This document shows positions 9,210-17,538 of a DNA stretch of 48,788 nt, piece by piece (positions within the stretch are counted from its first letter, which is position 1; each line of letters begins with the position of its first letter). The DNA is from RUG626 sp051866775 (GTDB lineage: Bacteria; Bacillota; Clostridia; Oscillospirales; Oscillospiraceae). The notes beneath the pieces are model-generated. The model saw only the letters and a list, made by a program, of their open reading frames with translations, was not told the origin of the DNA and searched no databases. The stretch spans positions 1 through 48,788 of the forward strand of contig JBJDXR010000020.1 in assembly GCA_051866775.1 (NCBI GenBank), given 5' to 3'. Made by a program: the position numbers and the translations under genes.

Positions 9210-10673
9210 ATGAAGAAAATCATATCCAATATTCTCATAATAGCCATTGCGCTCTCTGTGATCGTTTTCAGCACAGGCGTATCTGCGTCGACTTTGGGAG
9301 CAAAAGAGTCTGCCAATGCGCTGTATAGGCTTGGGCTTTTCAAGGGAGTCGGAACGAATGCCAACGGCACGCCGGATTACGATCTAACGGGTACCGCAAA
9401 CAGGGAGACCGCTGCGACCATGCTGGTGCGCATAATAGGCAAGGAGAATGAGGCGGCTGCGGTGAGCTGCAGCTGTCCTTTTAATGATGTAAGCGCATGG
9501 GCGAATAATTATGTGGCCTGGGCAAGAAACAACGGTTACATAAACGGTTACAGCAGCACCTCCTTTGGAGGAACCGATAAGATAACTGCACAGCAGTATA
9601 TTACCATGGTGCTGCGCGTTCTGGGCTACTCCGACAGCGGCAGCGATGGGGATTTCACATATCAGACGGCGTGCTCATTCGCGGCTTCCATAGGTCTTAC
9701 GGATGGCAGCTACACAAACAGCACAAGAAGCTTCACAAGGGGAGACATAGCAAAGATATCCTACAGTGCCCTCAACACCCCGGTCAAGGGTTCCAGCCGT
9801 ACGCTTTATGACGTTTATCACTCCGGTGAGCCGGTGCCCATGGCCTCCTCGGCGGATACCTCCTATATAAATACTGCCTCCGGCACCTCGGTAGCACAAA
9901 GCTCGGATAACAAAACCGTGATAGATTACTCCAACTGCTCGGATGGATATGTAATGGTCAAAACTACCCAATCCGGGACGCCGAAGCTGGTTGTGATGAT
10001 AACCGGCCCCAGCGGCGCTTCGTATAAGTATTACTATACCAGCTCCTCCGGTGTGTTTGAGGCATTTCCGCTTACAGAGGGGAGCGGCAGCTATAAGATC
10101 GGGGTATATAAAAACACATCAGGCACCAAGTATTCGACTCTTTATTCAAAAACTATCGATGTAACGATTAACGATGAGCTTTCGCCCTTTTTAAGGCCGA
10201 ATTTCTTTGTGAACTATGACGACACGACAAAGGTCGTTGAATACGCAGGGAAGCTTTGCAGCGGCGTCACTGATGAGCTTGAGAAGGTCTCAAAGATATA
10301 CGAATACGTAGTCGGCAGCTATACATACGATTATGATAAGGCGGAATCCGTGCAGACAGGCTATCGCCCCGTACTGGACACGGTGTATTCCAGCAAGAAG
10401 GGCATATGCTTCGATTACGCCGCCGTAATGGCCGCGATGCTGAGAAGTCAGAATGTGCCGACGAAGCTTGTGGTTGGATATGCCGGAACGGCATACCATG
10501 CGTGGATCTCCGTCTACACCGAGGAATCCGGCTGGATAGAGGCCGTTATATACTTTAACGGATCCTCGTGGAAGCTTATGGATCCCACATTTGCGTCCAC
10601 CGGGGGCAGCAGCTCAAGCATCATGAGCTTTATAAACGACAGCAGCAACTATTCTGCAAAATATGTCTATTAA
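9210..10673 (+). CDS. Secreted SLH-domain protein with transglutaminase-like domain
   Basis: 487 aa from the ATG at 9210, which directly opens a Sec signal peptide (MKKIISN then a hydrophobic stretch, cleavage after VSA at residue 26). The in-frame TTG at 9189 has no usable ribosome site. Two clear S-layer-homology domains and part of a third cover about 28-190 (TANRETAATMLVRII, FNDVSAWANNYVAWARNNGYINGYSS, ITAQQYITMVLRVLGY). SLH domains bind pyruvylated wall polysaccharide. A beta-rich middle (about 215-315) leads to a transglutaminase/protease-like core with Cys400 (GICFDYA), His430 (YHAW) and Asp458 (LMDPTF), an apparently intact triad. It is a surface enzyme that may cross-link or hydrolyse peptides. 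A terminator separates it from the pilus operon. Confidence 0.9.
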   Translation: MKKIISNILIIAIALSVIVFSTGVSASTLGAKESANALYRLGLFKGVGTNANGTPDYDLTGTANRETAATMLVRIIGKENEAAAVSCSCPFNDVSAWANNYVAWARNNGYINGYSSTSFGGTDKITAQQYITMVLRVLGYSDSGSDGDFTYQTACSFAASIGLTDGSYTNSTRSFTRGDIAKISYSALNTPVKGSSRTLYDVYHSGEPVPMASSADTSYINTASGTSVAQSSDNKTVIDYSNCSDGYVMVKTTQSGTPKLVVMITGPSGASYKYYYTSSSGVFEAFPLTEGSGSYKIGVYKNTSGTKYSTLYSKTIDVTINDELSPFLRPNFFVNYDDTTKVVEYAGKLCSGVTDELEKVSKIYEYVVGSYTYDYDKAESVQTGYRPVLDTVYSSKKGICFDYAAVMAAMLRSQNVPTKLVVGYAGTAYHAWISVYTEESGWIEAVIYFNGSSWKLMDPTFASTGGSSSSIMSFINDSSNYSAKYVY

Positions 10674-10701
10674 TCTATTAAATATATTAAGAAAAAAACT
10701 T

Positions 10702-10734
10702 AAGGCGGACAGCGTGATGCTATCCGCCTTTTAA
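10702..10734 (+). terminator. Intrinsic terminator after the SLH-transglutaminase gene
   Basis: A 12-bp stem with one C-A mismatch (10702-10713 and 10719-10730) and a 5-nt loop is followed by a short T run. It lies 28 nt after the stop. Confidence 0.7.
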
Positions 10735-10755
10735 GACTATTTGGAGGTACTTGCC

Positions 10756-11796
10756 ATGAAAAAAAGACAACTGCCGGATGACGCAGTTTCCTCCCTGTGC
10801 TTAGAGCTTGCGGAGATAATAAAATCGGGAATCACGGTGAGCGAGGGCTTTTTGCTGCTTTCGGAGCAGGAGTCTGCACCGGAAGTCAGGTCTGCGCTTA
10901 AAGACGTATATGGAGAGACGGACTCCGGCGGAGAAGTAAGTGCCGCACTTGACAAATGTGGGATATTCCCGAAGCATATGGTAAAGATGCTCAAGGTAGC
11001 GGAGCGCACCGGCTCAACTGAGCAGGTACTGCGTGAGCTGTCAACCTATTATAGGCGCCAGTTTGAGCTTAAAAGGACGTTGAGGTCAACTGTTACATAT
11101 CCGCTGCTGCTGCTTGTAATAATACTCGCGGTGTTTTTTGTGTTTTTGACCGAGGTGCTGCCGGTGTTTGACAGGGTGTTCTCTCAGATAGGTGCGCAGA
11201 TGACGCCGCTTGCGGAGGGGTTTCTGAATTTTGGCTTGAAGCTGGCTGAGGTAAAGTGGGTGCTCCTTGCCGTGTTTGCAGCGGCAGCCGTGTTAATTGC
11301 CTGCTGCTTTTTCATCCCCACGCTCAGTACCCGCGCGTCATCTTGGATACTTAAGCTGTTTTCAAGAGGCAAGACCGGCAGGAGCGTTAATATGGCCAGG
11401 ATATCCTCGGTAATGGCCTTAAGCGTATCAGGTACGCGGGACCTGGAGGAGGCGCTTGAGCTTTCCATAGAATTTGCAGGAGGCGGCAGCGGGGAGGAGC
11501 AGCTTGAGCGCTGTGCCGAAGCAGTGAGAAACGGCGGAAGCTTCGCTTCGGCGGCGGCGGAGACCGGGCTTCTCTCTCCGGCTTACTGCCGTATGCTGGC
11601 TATAGGTGAGCGCACCGGCTCGACGGAGAGTATGATGCGTGAGATGGCCGACAGGAGCCGGGACGAGATGGAGCGTTCGATCAGCAGCCTTACTGGGAAG
11701 GTGGAGCCTGTGGCTGTAATTATACTTTCGGTGTGTGTAGGGCTTTTGCTGCTGTCAGTAATGCTGCCTCTTGTGGGCATCATGTCCGCTCTTTAA
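10756..11796 (+). CDS. Type II secretion/type IV pilus inner-membrane platform protein (GspF/PilC family)
   Basis: 346 aa from ATG 10756, 8 nt after GGAGG (10743-10747). It contains two T2SF domains (about 10-120 and 210-325), each with a conserved GE-xGS element (AERTGSTEQVLREL and GERTGSTESMMREM). Three long hydrophobic helices lie near 110-135, 165-190 and 318-343, which is the standard GspF/PilC layout. The protein forms the membrane platform that couples a cytoplasmic ATPase to pilin assembly or extraction. It is the first gene of a six-gene set that ends with a PilT-type ATPase, so it most likely works with that ATPase. Confidence 0.9.
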   Translation: MKKRQLPDDAVSSLCLELAEIIKSGITVSEGFLLLSEQESAPEVRSALKDVYGETDSGGEVSAALDKCGIFPKHMVKMLKVAERTGSTEQVLRELSTYYRRQFELKRTLRSTVTYPLLLLVIILAVFFVFLTEVLPVFDRVFSQIGAQMTPLAEGFLNFGLKLAEVKWVLLAVFAAAAVLIACCFFIPTLSTRASSWILKLFSRGKTGRSVNMARISSVMALSVSGTRDLEEALELSIEFAGGGSGEEQLERCAEAVRNGGSFASAAAETGLLSPAYCRMLAIGERTGSTESMMREMADRSRDEMERSISSLTGKVEPVAVIILSVCVGLLLLSVMLPLVGIMSAL

Positions 11797-11811
11797 GGGG
11801 GCGGAGGTATG

Positions 11812-12132
11812 ATGGAGAAAAGGAATATTCCTATTACCGCGGTGCTGTCGCTGCTGCTTATCGCCGCGGTAATAGCGGTGAGTATTTATGGGATAAGGCT
11901 TGCTTCGAGATCCCAGACGGAGGAGGCTGCTGTGGCTTTGGAGAACAGCCTGCGCAGGGCTGCGGTGAGCTGTTACGCTATTGAGGGCTGTTATCCGCCT
12001 TCGCTTGAATACCTTACGGAGAATTACGGTGTATATATAGATGGGGATATCTTTGTCGTTCATTATGAAATCTTTGCCTCAAATATAATGCCGGAAATAA
12101 CCGTTTTGAGTATCCGGGAGGCGGAAAAATGA
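11812..12132 (+). CDS. Small pseudopilin-like membrane protein
   Basis: 106 aa. One N-terminal membrane helix (about 9-30) is followed by a short soluble domain with CYAIEGCYPPSLEYLTENYG, which matches the look of the alpha-helix/loop of type II pseudopilins (C-xxx-EG-YP-xL-xxL-x-YG). No prepilin peptidase site (Gly before Phe/Met with Glu at +5) is present, so it probably keeps its N-terminus. The start is ATG 11812; ATG 11809 is only 1 nt from the GGAGG site. It lies 15 nt after the PilC-like gene and overlaps the next gene by 4 nt. It is probably a minor structural subunit of the same machine. Confidence 0.75.
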   Translation: MEKRNIPITAVLSLLLIAAVIAVSIYGIRLASRSQTEEAAVALENSLRRAAVSCYAIEGCYPPSLEYLTENYGVYIDGDIFVVHYEIFASNIMPEITVLSIREAEK

Positions 12133-12611
12133 GAGATTTAAAACGCGGATTGGGCGGCATCGCAGGGCTGTTTCTGGTCACGATATTTGCCGCGTGCATG
12201 CTGCTGAGCTTGGCCGCGGGAGCGGGAATTTATCAGGATATAAGCGAGGTAATGGAGCGGCAGTATTCCGAACGTACTGCTTCAAGTTATCTTGTAACAA
12301 GGGTCAGACAATTCAATTCTTTGGGGATGATTACCGTCGGGGAGCTGGAGGGGTGTCAGGCGCTTATCCTCCGGGAGAGCGGCTATGACGGGGACTATCT
12401 GACATACATATATTGCTGGAACGGCTATCTGCGGGAGCTTTACTGCCCGGAGGGAGAGAGCCTTTCGGTGACGGACGGCGAGACGGTTATTGCAGCAAGC
12501 TCGGTCAGCTTTTTGATAGACGGCGGAGTCATGCGCATTGAATGTACTACTGACGGCGGTACCGCTGTACAGTATGTGAGCCTTGTGGGGAGAGAGGCTG
12601 AGGAGAAATGA
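12129..12611 (+). CDS. DUF4860-like one-helix membrane protein of the pilus operon
   Basis: 160 aa. A hydrophobic helix near the N-terminus (about 11-34) is followed by an outer domain of some 120 residues with alternating beta character and two Cys (about 98 and 106). By memory it resembles the DUF4860 family found in Oscillospiraceae pilus-like operons; this was not searched. There is no canonical prepilin cleavage motif. It overlaps both neighbours by ATGA junctions (12129-12132 and 12608-12611), so its translation is coupled to theirs. It is likely a minor pilin-like subunit or assembly factor. Confidence 0.7.
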   Translation: MRDLKRGLGGIAGLFLVTIFAACMLLSLAAGAGIYQDISEVMERQYSERTASSYLVTRVRQFNSLGMITVGELEGCQALILRESGYDGDYLTYIYCWNGYLRELYCPEGESLSVTDGETVIAASSVSFLIDGGVMRIECTTDGGTAVQYVSLVGREAEEK

Positions 12612-13000
12612 GAGAGCGCACGGGGCACTTGATGCTCCTTTTGGAAATAACGATAATGCTGCTGGTGTTCTCCATCTGCGCGGCGGTATGCCTCTCGGTG
12701 TTTTGTTCTGCACGCAGTACTGCTGAGGAGGCTGATAAGCTTACAGGCGCGGCAATGTGGGCGCAGTCGGCGGCGGAGGCATTTAAAGCCTCCGGCGGGG
12801 ACTTGGAGCTGACAGCCCGGATACTGGGCGGGAGATACGGGAGCAGTACTGTAACCATGGGCTTCGATGAGAATTGGCAGTCAGAAGGGGATGAGTACAT
12901 GCTCACGCTTACTGATGACGGCGGCGAGGCGGAGATCCTTATTTTAGACGGTGAGAAGCTTCTTTTTTCCATGAAAGTGAGGGCGGTGAGCTTTGAATAA
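12608..13000 (+). CDS. Pseudopilin-like membrane protein of the pilus operon
   Basis: 130 aa. The N-terminus reads GHLMLLLEITIMLLVF, a hydrophobic helix with a Glu at the place Glu5 has in type IV pilins but without the Gly that prepilin peptidase needs at -1. A soluble domain of about 95 residues follows, with an amphipathic helix and then beta-strand segments (SSTVTMGF, YMLTLTDD, AEILILDG). This layout fits a pseudopilin. It starts inside the previous stop (ATGA) and overlaps the next gene by 8 nt. A structural role in the pilus-like complex is inferred from context. Confidence 0.7.
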   Translation: MRERTGHLMLLLEITIMLLVFSICAAVCLSVFCSARSTAEEADKLTGAAMWAQSAAEAFKASGGDLELTARILGGRYGSSTVTMGFDENWQSEGDEYMLTLTDDGGEAEILILDGEKLLFSMKVRAVSFE

Positions 13001-13439
13001 CAGGAGCGGTGCAAGTGGCGTGAACCTTGGAATAACCACGGTGGCGGTAATATTTGCGGTCATATGCCTTACTATATTTGCCGTGCTGTCCCTGTCCACT
13101 GCCTCACAGGAAAAAAAGCTTGCGGAGAAATACGCGGCTTCCGTCACTGCCTATTGGCAGGCGGACGGCGAGTGCACCGAGCTTGCCGACGCTTTCGGGG
13201 CGCTGCTGAAGACGGGAGCGGGCTTTAATGAGCTTTCGGCTTTTGCGGCCGCGAACGGAGCAGATATCTACGAGGAGGACGGAGAGATATACGTCAGCTA
13301 CAGCCGACAGATTGACGGGACAAACTCGCTTTTTGTAACTCTTAAGCTCTCTGATGGCGTTCATGTGACCCAGTGGCAGCAGGTCTATACAGGCCTGTGG
13401 GAGGCTGATATATCACTGGACGTTTGGCAGGGAACGTGA
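12993..13439 (+). CDS. Small single-helix membrane protein of the pilus operon
   Basis: 148 aa if translation starts at the TTG at 12993, which overlaps the previous stop and follows a GGCGGTGAG stretch. A GTG at 13020 behind AGGAG is a possible alternative, 9 codons shorter. One membrane helix (about 13-35) leads to an alpha/beta outer domain ending in a Trp-rich tail (TQWQQVYTGLWEADISLDVW). No known domain is recognised and there is no prepilin motif. Position and size match the three preceding small proteins, so it probably belongs to the same complex. Confidence 0.68.
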   Translation: MNNRSGASGVNLGITTVAVIFAVICLTIFAVLSLSTASQEKKLAEKYAASVTAYWQADGECTELADAFGALLKTGAGFNELSAFAAANGADIYEEDGEIYVSYSRQIDGTNSLFVTLKLSDGVHVTQWQQVYTGLWEADISLDVWQGT

Positions 13440-13476
13440 TATATTGTTATCATAGCATTTTCCATGGAGGCTGCGG

Positions 13477-14535
13477 ATGAAAACATTTTTAGAAGCCGTA
13501 AAGCGGGCGATGGAGCTTGGCGCATCAGATCTTTTTATTATATCCGGTCAGCCGCTTACCTGTAAGGCGGATAACGGATTGATCGCTATTGACGACGAGC
13601 GTATCATGCCAAGCTCATCGGAAGAGCTGGTACGTCAGGCATATGAGCTTGCCGGGCGCGATATGTCACAGCTTATAAATCGCGGTGATGACGATTTTGC
13701 TATTTCGGTTCACGGCGTATCGCGTCTCAGAATGAACTCCTATAAGCAACGCGGCTCTCTGGCTGCGGTAGTGAGGCTTATCTCCTTCGGCATACCTGAT
13801 TACAGGCAGATCGGTATCCCGGAGATCGTTATGAGGGCGGCTGAGGAAAAGCAGGGGCTTGTCATAGTCAGCGGTGTGGCCGGGAGCGGAAAATCAACCA
13901 CGCTTGCCTGCATTATCGACAGGATAAACCATACCAGAAGCGGGCATATAATAACTCTTGAGGACCCTATAGAGTTTCTCTATAGGAATGACCGCTGCAT
14001 AATAAGCCAGCGTGAGGTCAAAATCGACACGGAGGACTACATAACCGCGCTGCGCGCGAGCCTGCGTCAAGCGCCTAATGTCATACTTTTGGGGGAGCTG
14101 CGCGACCATGAAACCACTCAGACGGCAATGACCGCAGCCGAGACGGGGCATCTTGTACTGTCTACGCTCCACACCCGCGGCGCCGCCACAACGGTGGGCC
14201 GGATAGTCGATATCTTCCCGCCGGAGCAGCAGCAACAGGTGAGAATTCAGCTGTCATATCTGATGCGTGCCGTGGTGTCGGAGCAGCTGGTACCTACAGT
14301 GGACGGCGGGGTGGTTCCGGCGTTTGAGGTCATGCTTGTGAATAATGCCATTAGAAACCTTATACGAGACGCAAAGCTCCACCAGATAGACAGCGTCATA
14401 GCCACCTCCGCCGGGGAGGGCATGATGAGCATGGATATGAGTCTAACAGAGCTGTACCGCCGCGGCAGGATAACCCGTGACACTGCGGTGTATTACGCGG
14501 TAAATCAGGAGCTTATGGACAAAAGGCTGGACTGA
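13477..14535 (+). CDS. pilT: PilT-type retraction ATPase
   Basis: 352 aa, the normal PilT length. Walker A is GVAGSGKST (133-141), the Asp box is TLEDPIEF (160-167), the Walker B region is NVILLGELRDHET (201-213) and the His box is GHLVLSTLHT (224-233). The C-terminal AIRNLIRD (291-298) corresponds to the AIRNLIRE motif that marks PilT and is needed for pilus retraction in characterised PilT proteins. It hydrolyses ATP as a cytoplasmic hexamer to pull pilin subunits out of a fibre through PilC. A GGAGG site lies 6 nt before the ATG. No PilB/GspE extension ATPase or prepilin peptidase lies in this window. Confidence 0.92.
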   Translation: MKTFLEAVKRAMELGASDLFIISGQPLTCKADNGLIAIDDERIMPSSSEELVRQAYELAGRDMSQLINRGDDDFAISVHGVSRLRMNSYKQRGSLAAVVRLISFGIPDYRQIGIPEIVMRAAEEKQGLVIVSGVAGSGKSTTLACIIDRINHTRSGHIITLEDPIEFLYRNDRCIISQREVKIDTEDYITALRASLRQAPNVILLGELRDHETTQTAMTAAETGHLVLSTLHTRGAATTVGRIVDIFPPEQQQQVRIQLSYLMRAVVSEQLVPTVDGGVVPAFEVMLVNNAIRNLIRDAKLHQIDSVIATSAGEGMMSMDMSLTELYRRGRITRDTAVYYAVNQELMDKRLD

Positions 14536-14565
14536 TGCCGGTGAGTTTATGTTTGGAGGGGTGCA

Positions 14566-15207
14566 ATGCTTGAACGCATATTTTGTGTACTGATAATTCT
14601 GTGTTCCGCGGGAGGGCTTTTCCTTCAATCAGGAATATTGCAGAAAAAACCGCGAAAACATATGTTTGTGTTCTATACCAATCAGAGCAACGCGGTGATA
14701 GCTGTTTATCACCTGCTTCTGTTGATCTCGGGCTTTTTTGAGGGCAGTGGGCTTTACCGCTTTTTAAAGGCGCCCACCATGCAGTTTAGCATGACTGTGA
14801 TGATATGGGTGACGCACATTGTATATCATTTTGTACTTGTCCCTCTCCACAAAAAAAGTAAAAAGAAATATGAGGATAACCGCCACGGGCTGGGGAACGC
14901 CTGTGTCCATTATATTGCCCCGCTTTTGACGCTGCTTGAGTGGGTGCTTTGCGCTGATAAGAACATAACGTTTTTAAGCTGTGTTATCTGGCTCATAATT
15001 CCCGCACTCTATTTTATTTTTGCGATCCTGCGGGGGAGAACGGGTGTGCCTATAGGAAACACCTCGTCTGCTTATCCCTATGCATTTATGGATCTTGACG
15101 CGCTGGGAGCGAAAAAATTTGCGAGAAATATTATCGCTGGATTTTGCTTTTTCTTTATTTTGGCGCTGCTGCTGCTTGCGGCAGTGAAGCTGGCTGCACT
15201 TTTTTAA
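14566..15207 (+). CDS. Pr6Pr family integral membrane protein
   Basis: 213 aa with six predicted membrane helices. The FYTNQSN motif after helix 1, a HIVYHFVLVP segment and the YPYAFMDLDALG element before the last helix are typical of the Pr6Pr/FAR-17a-like family. The biochemical role of bacterial members is not established. It starts 31 nt after pilT behind a GGAGG site and may be read through from the pilus operon, as no terminator is visible between them. Confidence 0.75.
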   Translation: MLERIFCVLIILCSAGGLFLQSGILQKKPRKHMFVFYTNQSNAVIAVYHLLLLISGFFEGSGLYRFLKAPTMQFSMTVMIWVTHIVYHFVLVPLHKKSKKKYEDNRHGLGNACVHYIAPLLTLLEWVLCADKNITFLSCVIWLIIPALYFIFAILRGRTGVPIGNTSSAYPYAFMDLDALGAKKFARNIIAGFCFFFILALLLLAAVKLAALF

Positions 15208-15281
15208 CAGAAGGGCAGCTTTGATTTTGGGAATATTATAAATGTATTTTGGAAACGCCGTATGGGTTTGTGGAGGCATGA

Positions 15282-16166
15282 ATGAAAAAACAAAATATTA
15301 CCTTAAAGGAAATACTGTACATTCTGTTTGGGAATGCCGGATTTGCCGTGGCGTTTAACTGCTTTTTTACCGGCAACGATATAGCCGCAGGGGGATTCGG
15401 CGGTCTGGGCCTAATCATAAGCATGTGGCTCCCCGTCTCTATAGGCTTGATCGTGTTTGTGATATCAGTACCTGTGTTTATATGGTCCTACTTTGTCCAG
15501 GGACTTAAATATACAGTGTCGGCCCTTCTGTCAACAGCGGCGTTTTCACTGCTTGTCGACCTTTTTTCATTCCTTCCTACCCTCACGGAAAACCGCCTGT
15601 TGGCGGCCATATGCGGTGGGGCGCTTTATGGCTTCTCATCATCGATACTCGTTAGAGGATATGTTTCGGGGAGCGGCACAGACCTTCTCGCAAGGCTTCT
15701 TGTGACGAAATTCCGCCATATATCCCTCGGCTCCATGGTGCTGATCTGCGATGGTTTTGTCGTTGCGCTGTCCGTGGTGGCCTATGGGGATATTGAATCC
15801 GGTATCTATGCCGCAGGTGCGCTGATGATAGCCTCCTATGTGATGGATACCTCCATAAGAGGCGTGAACCGCGCCGTGATATTCCAGATAATTACCGACG
15901 GATCGGCAGATGAGCTGGCAGACGCTATCATCAAAATGGACAGGGGAGTGACGCTCCTGCCAGCCATGGGTATGTATAAGCGCCAGGAGAAGAATATGCT
16001 CATGGTGGTGGTAAGACCACGGGAAATCTATGCTTTTAAAGATCTTATAAGGCGCATATCTCCGGGTGCCTTTGTCATGATGGTCCCTGCCAATGAGGTG
16101 ATGGGCGAGGGCTTCAAGGGCATTGATGTGACCGTGCCGGTCAAAAATGTAAAGGAAGAAAAATAA
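15282..16166 (+). CDS. YitT family membrane protein (DUF161/DUF2179)
   Basis: 294 aa. The N-terminal membrane part (about 10-195) carries the family signature around NCFFTGNDIAAGGFGGLGLII and a glycine-rich GSGTDLLARLL stretch. The cytoplasmic DUF2179 domain (about 205-285) shows GVTLLPAMGMYKRQEKNMLMVVV and a final FKGIDV. The family is widespread in Firmicutes and its substrate is unknown. The start follows a GGAGG site 7 nt upstream. Confidence 0.88.
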   Translation: MKKQNITLKEILYILFGNAGFAVAFNCFFTGNDIAAGGFGGLGLIISMWLPVSIGLIVFVISVPVFIWSYFVQGLKYTVSALLSTAAFSLLVDLFSFLPTLTENRLLAAICGGALYGFSSSILVRGYVSGSGTDLLARLLVTKFRHISLGSMVLICDGFVVALSVVAYGDIESGIYAAGALMIASYVMDTSIRGVNRAVIFQIITDGSADELADAIIKMDRGVTLLPAMGMYKRQEKNMLMVVVRPREIYAFKDLIRRISPGAFVMMVPANEVMGEGFKGIDVTVPVKNVKEEK

Positions 16167-16266
16167 CTGTCAGTGGGAAAATCATATGAATATTTTTTCG
16201 TGACAGCGGCGGCAGCGGTTATAATGCAGCAGTTTAGTTATAGTAAGGTTGATTCGGGGTTATTAA

Positions 16267-17190
16267 ATGATAGCAGTTTACATAGTTTTAGGTGCGGCCA
16301 TACTGTTTTTCCTTATCGAATATATAGTCTATCTGATAGCTTTCCGAGGGAGAGTGTACCACGATATTACGAAAACCGGTGAGCTGGACACGGATAAATT
16401 CAAAAAGTACAAGGATGCTATACTGTCCGGTATAAAATATGCTGCCGAGACTGAAAGTGAGCCGGTGGAGATAACTTCTTACGACGGGTTGAGGCTTGCG
16501 GGAAGGTACTATAGGGCGGAAAAGGAGCGGGCGCTTATAATCCTGTGCCACGGCTACCGCTCCATAGCAGATAACGATTTTTCCTGTGCCATACAGTATT
16601 TCCATGAAAGCGGCTTCAGCTTACTGCTGATAGATGAGCGGGCGCACGGCAAAAGCGGCGGACGCACCATGACCTTCGGAATCAAGGAGCGGCACGATGT
16701 CCGCAGCTGGGTAGATTATGCCGCCGGGAGATTTCCGGATACAAATATAATCGTAGAGGGAATATCCATGGGCGCGTCGACGGTGCTTATGGCCGCGGGC
16801 GAGCCTTTTCCGCCAAATGTCAAAGGGATCATAGCCGACTGCGGCTATACCTCCCCGAAAGAGATAATATGCCATGTGATCCGCAGAGCGCATATGCCGG
16901 TAAAGCTACTTTACCCGGAGGTCAAGCTTGCCGCGCGCCTATTCGGCGGCTTTGATCTGGAGGAATATTCATCACTGGAGGCTGCGAGGAGCGCTTCGCT
17001 GCCTGCCCTCTTTATCCATGGCGAGTCTGATTATTTTGTGCCCTGTGATATGGGACGGAGGAACTTTCAGGCGTATGCCGGGGAAAAGCAGATGGTGACG
17101 GTACCCGGAGCGGGACACGGACTCAGCTATGTGGTGGACATGGAGAAGGTTCAGAAGGCTGTAAACGAGTTTCTGGATAGGATCCTGTGA
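16267..17190 (+). CDS. Membrane-anchored alpha/beta hydrolase
   Basis: 307 aa. A single N-terminal membrane helix (about 2-24) precedes an alpha/beta hydrolase fold. The oxyanion segment is ILCHGYRS, the nucleophile elbow is GISMGAS, an Asp sits in HGESDYFVP and the catalytic His in GAGHGLSY. The layout resembles the YqkD-like serine hydrolases of Firmicutes. The substrate is unknown. It is 100 nt downstream of the YitT gene, and no terminator is clear on either side. Confidence 0.87.
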   Translation: MIAVYIVLGAAILFFLIEYIVYLIAFRGRVYHDITKTGELDTDKFKKYKDAILSGIKYAAETESEPVEITSYDGLRLAGRYYRAEKERALIILCHGYRSIADNDFSCAIQYFHESGFSLLLIDERAHGKSGGRTMTFGIKERHDVRSWVDYAAGRFPDTNIIVEGISMGASTVLMAAGEPFPPNVKGIIADCGYTSPKEIICHVIRRAHMPVKLLYPEVKLAARLFGGFDLEEYSSLEAARSASLPALFIHGESDYFVPCDMGRRNFQAYAGEKQMVTVPGAGHGLSYVVDMEKVQKAVNEFLDRIL

Positions 17191-17278
17191 CGGGAGCTTC
17201 TAAACCTGAGAATTTTTAATATTATATAAATGCGACCGCAATGACAAGGGGAAATATGCGGATTTTTGTCAAAATATC

Positions 17279-17307
17279 TTGATTTTCCCTTGAAAATGTG
17301 GTATATT
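17279..17307 (+). promoter_or_regulatory. Sigma-A type promoter of the riboswitch-flotillin unit
   Basis: TTGATT (17279-17284), 17-nt spacer, TATATT (17302-17307). The predicted start near 17314 places the first aptamer bases at the very 5' end of the transcript. Confidence 0.7.
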
Positions 17308-17316
17308 AAATTCATC

Positions 17317-17415
17317 AAAAGGGAGTAGTTCCTTCCGGACGCGGAGGGTGTGTGACCGTCAAGACAGCCGAAAGGCTCGGAAGCACAGAGATCGAAAGAT
17401 TTTTACAAGACTTTT
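17317..17415 (+). ncRNA. yybP-ykoY family (Mn2+) riboswitch aptamer
   Basis: The start AAAAGGGAGTAG matches the family 5' consensus (AAAGGGGAGUAG). The 3' end ACAAGACTTTT matches the conserved CAAGACCUUU strand that closes helix P1. Between them lie the conserved CGTCAA (17356-17361), a GAAA-capped hairpin GCCGAAAGGC (17367-17376) followed by CGG, and a second GAAA-capped stem (GATCGAAAGATT) just before the P1 strand. The order and spacing match the Lactococcus yybP aptamer as I remember it. Characterised members bind Mn2+ and switch on efflux or homeostasis genes. The P1 3' strand is also the first arm of the terminator that follows. Confidence 0.85.
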
Positions 17416-17444
17416 ATCGCACAGCGCGGTAAAAGTCTTTTTTT
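17407..17444 (+). terminator. Riboswitch expression-platform terminator
   Basis: A 14-bp stem with one G-U pair (17407-17420 and 17426-17439) is followed by seven T. The ascending arm AAGACTTTT is the same strand that closes aptamer P1, so aptamer folding and terminator formation exclude each other. This predicts transcription of the flotillin gene when the ligand is bound. Confidence 0.85.
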
Positions 17445-17538
17445 ATCTGAGATATCATCTCTCCCCGAGAGAAAATCTGCCGGGCAGAAGCAACAGCGGG
17501 CTGTACCCGCGAATATTTAAATTGAGGAGGAAAACATA

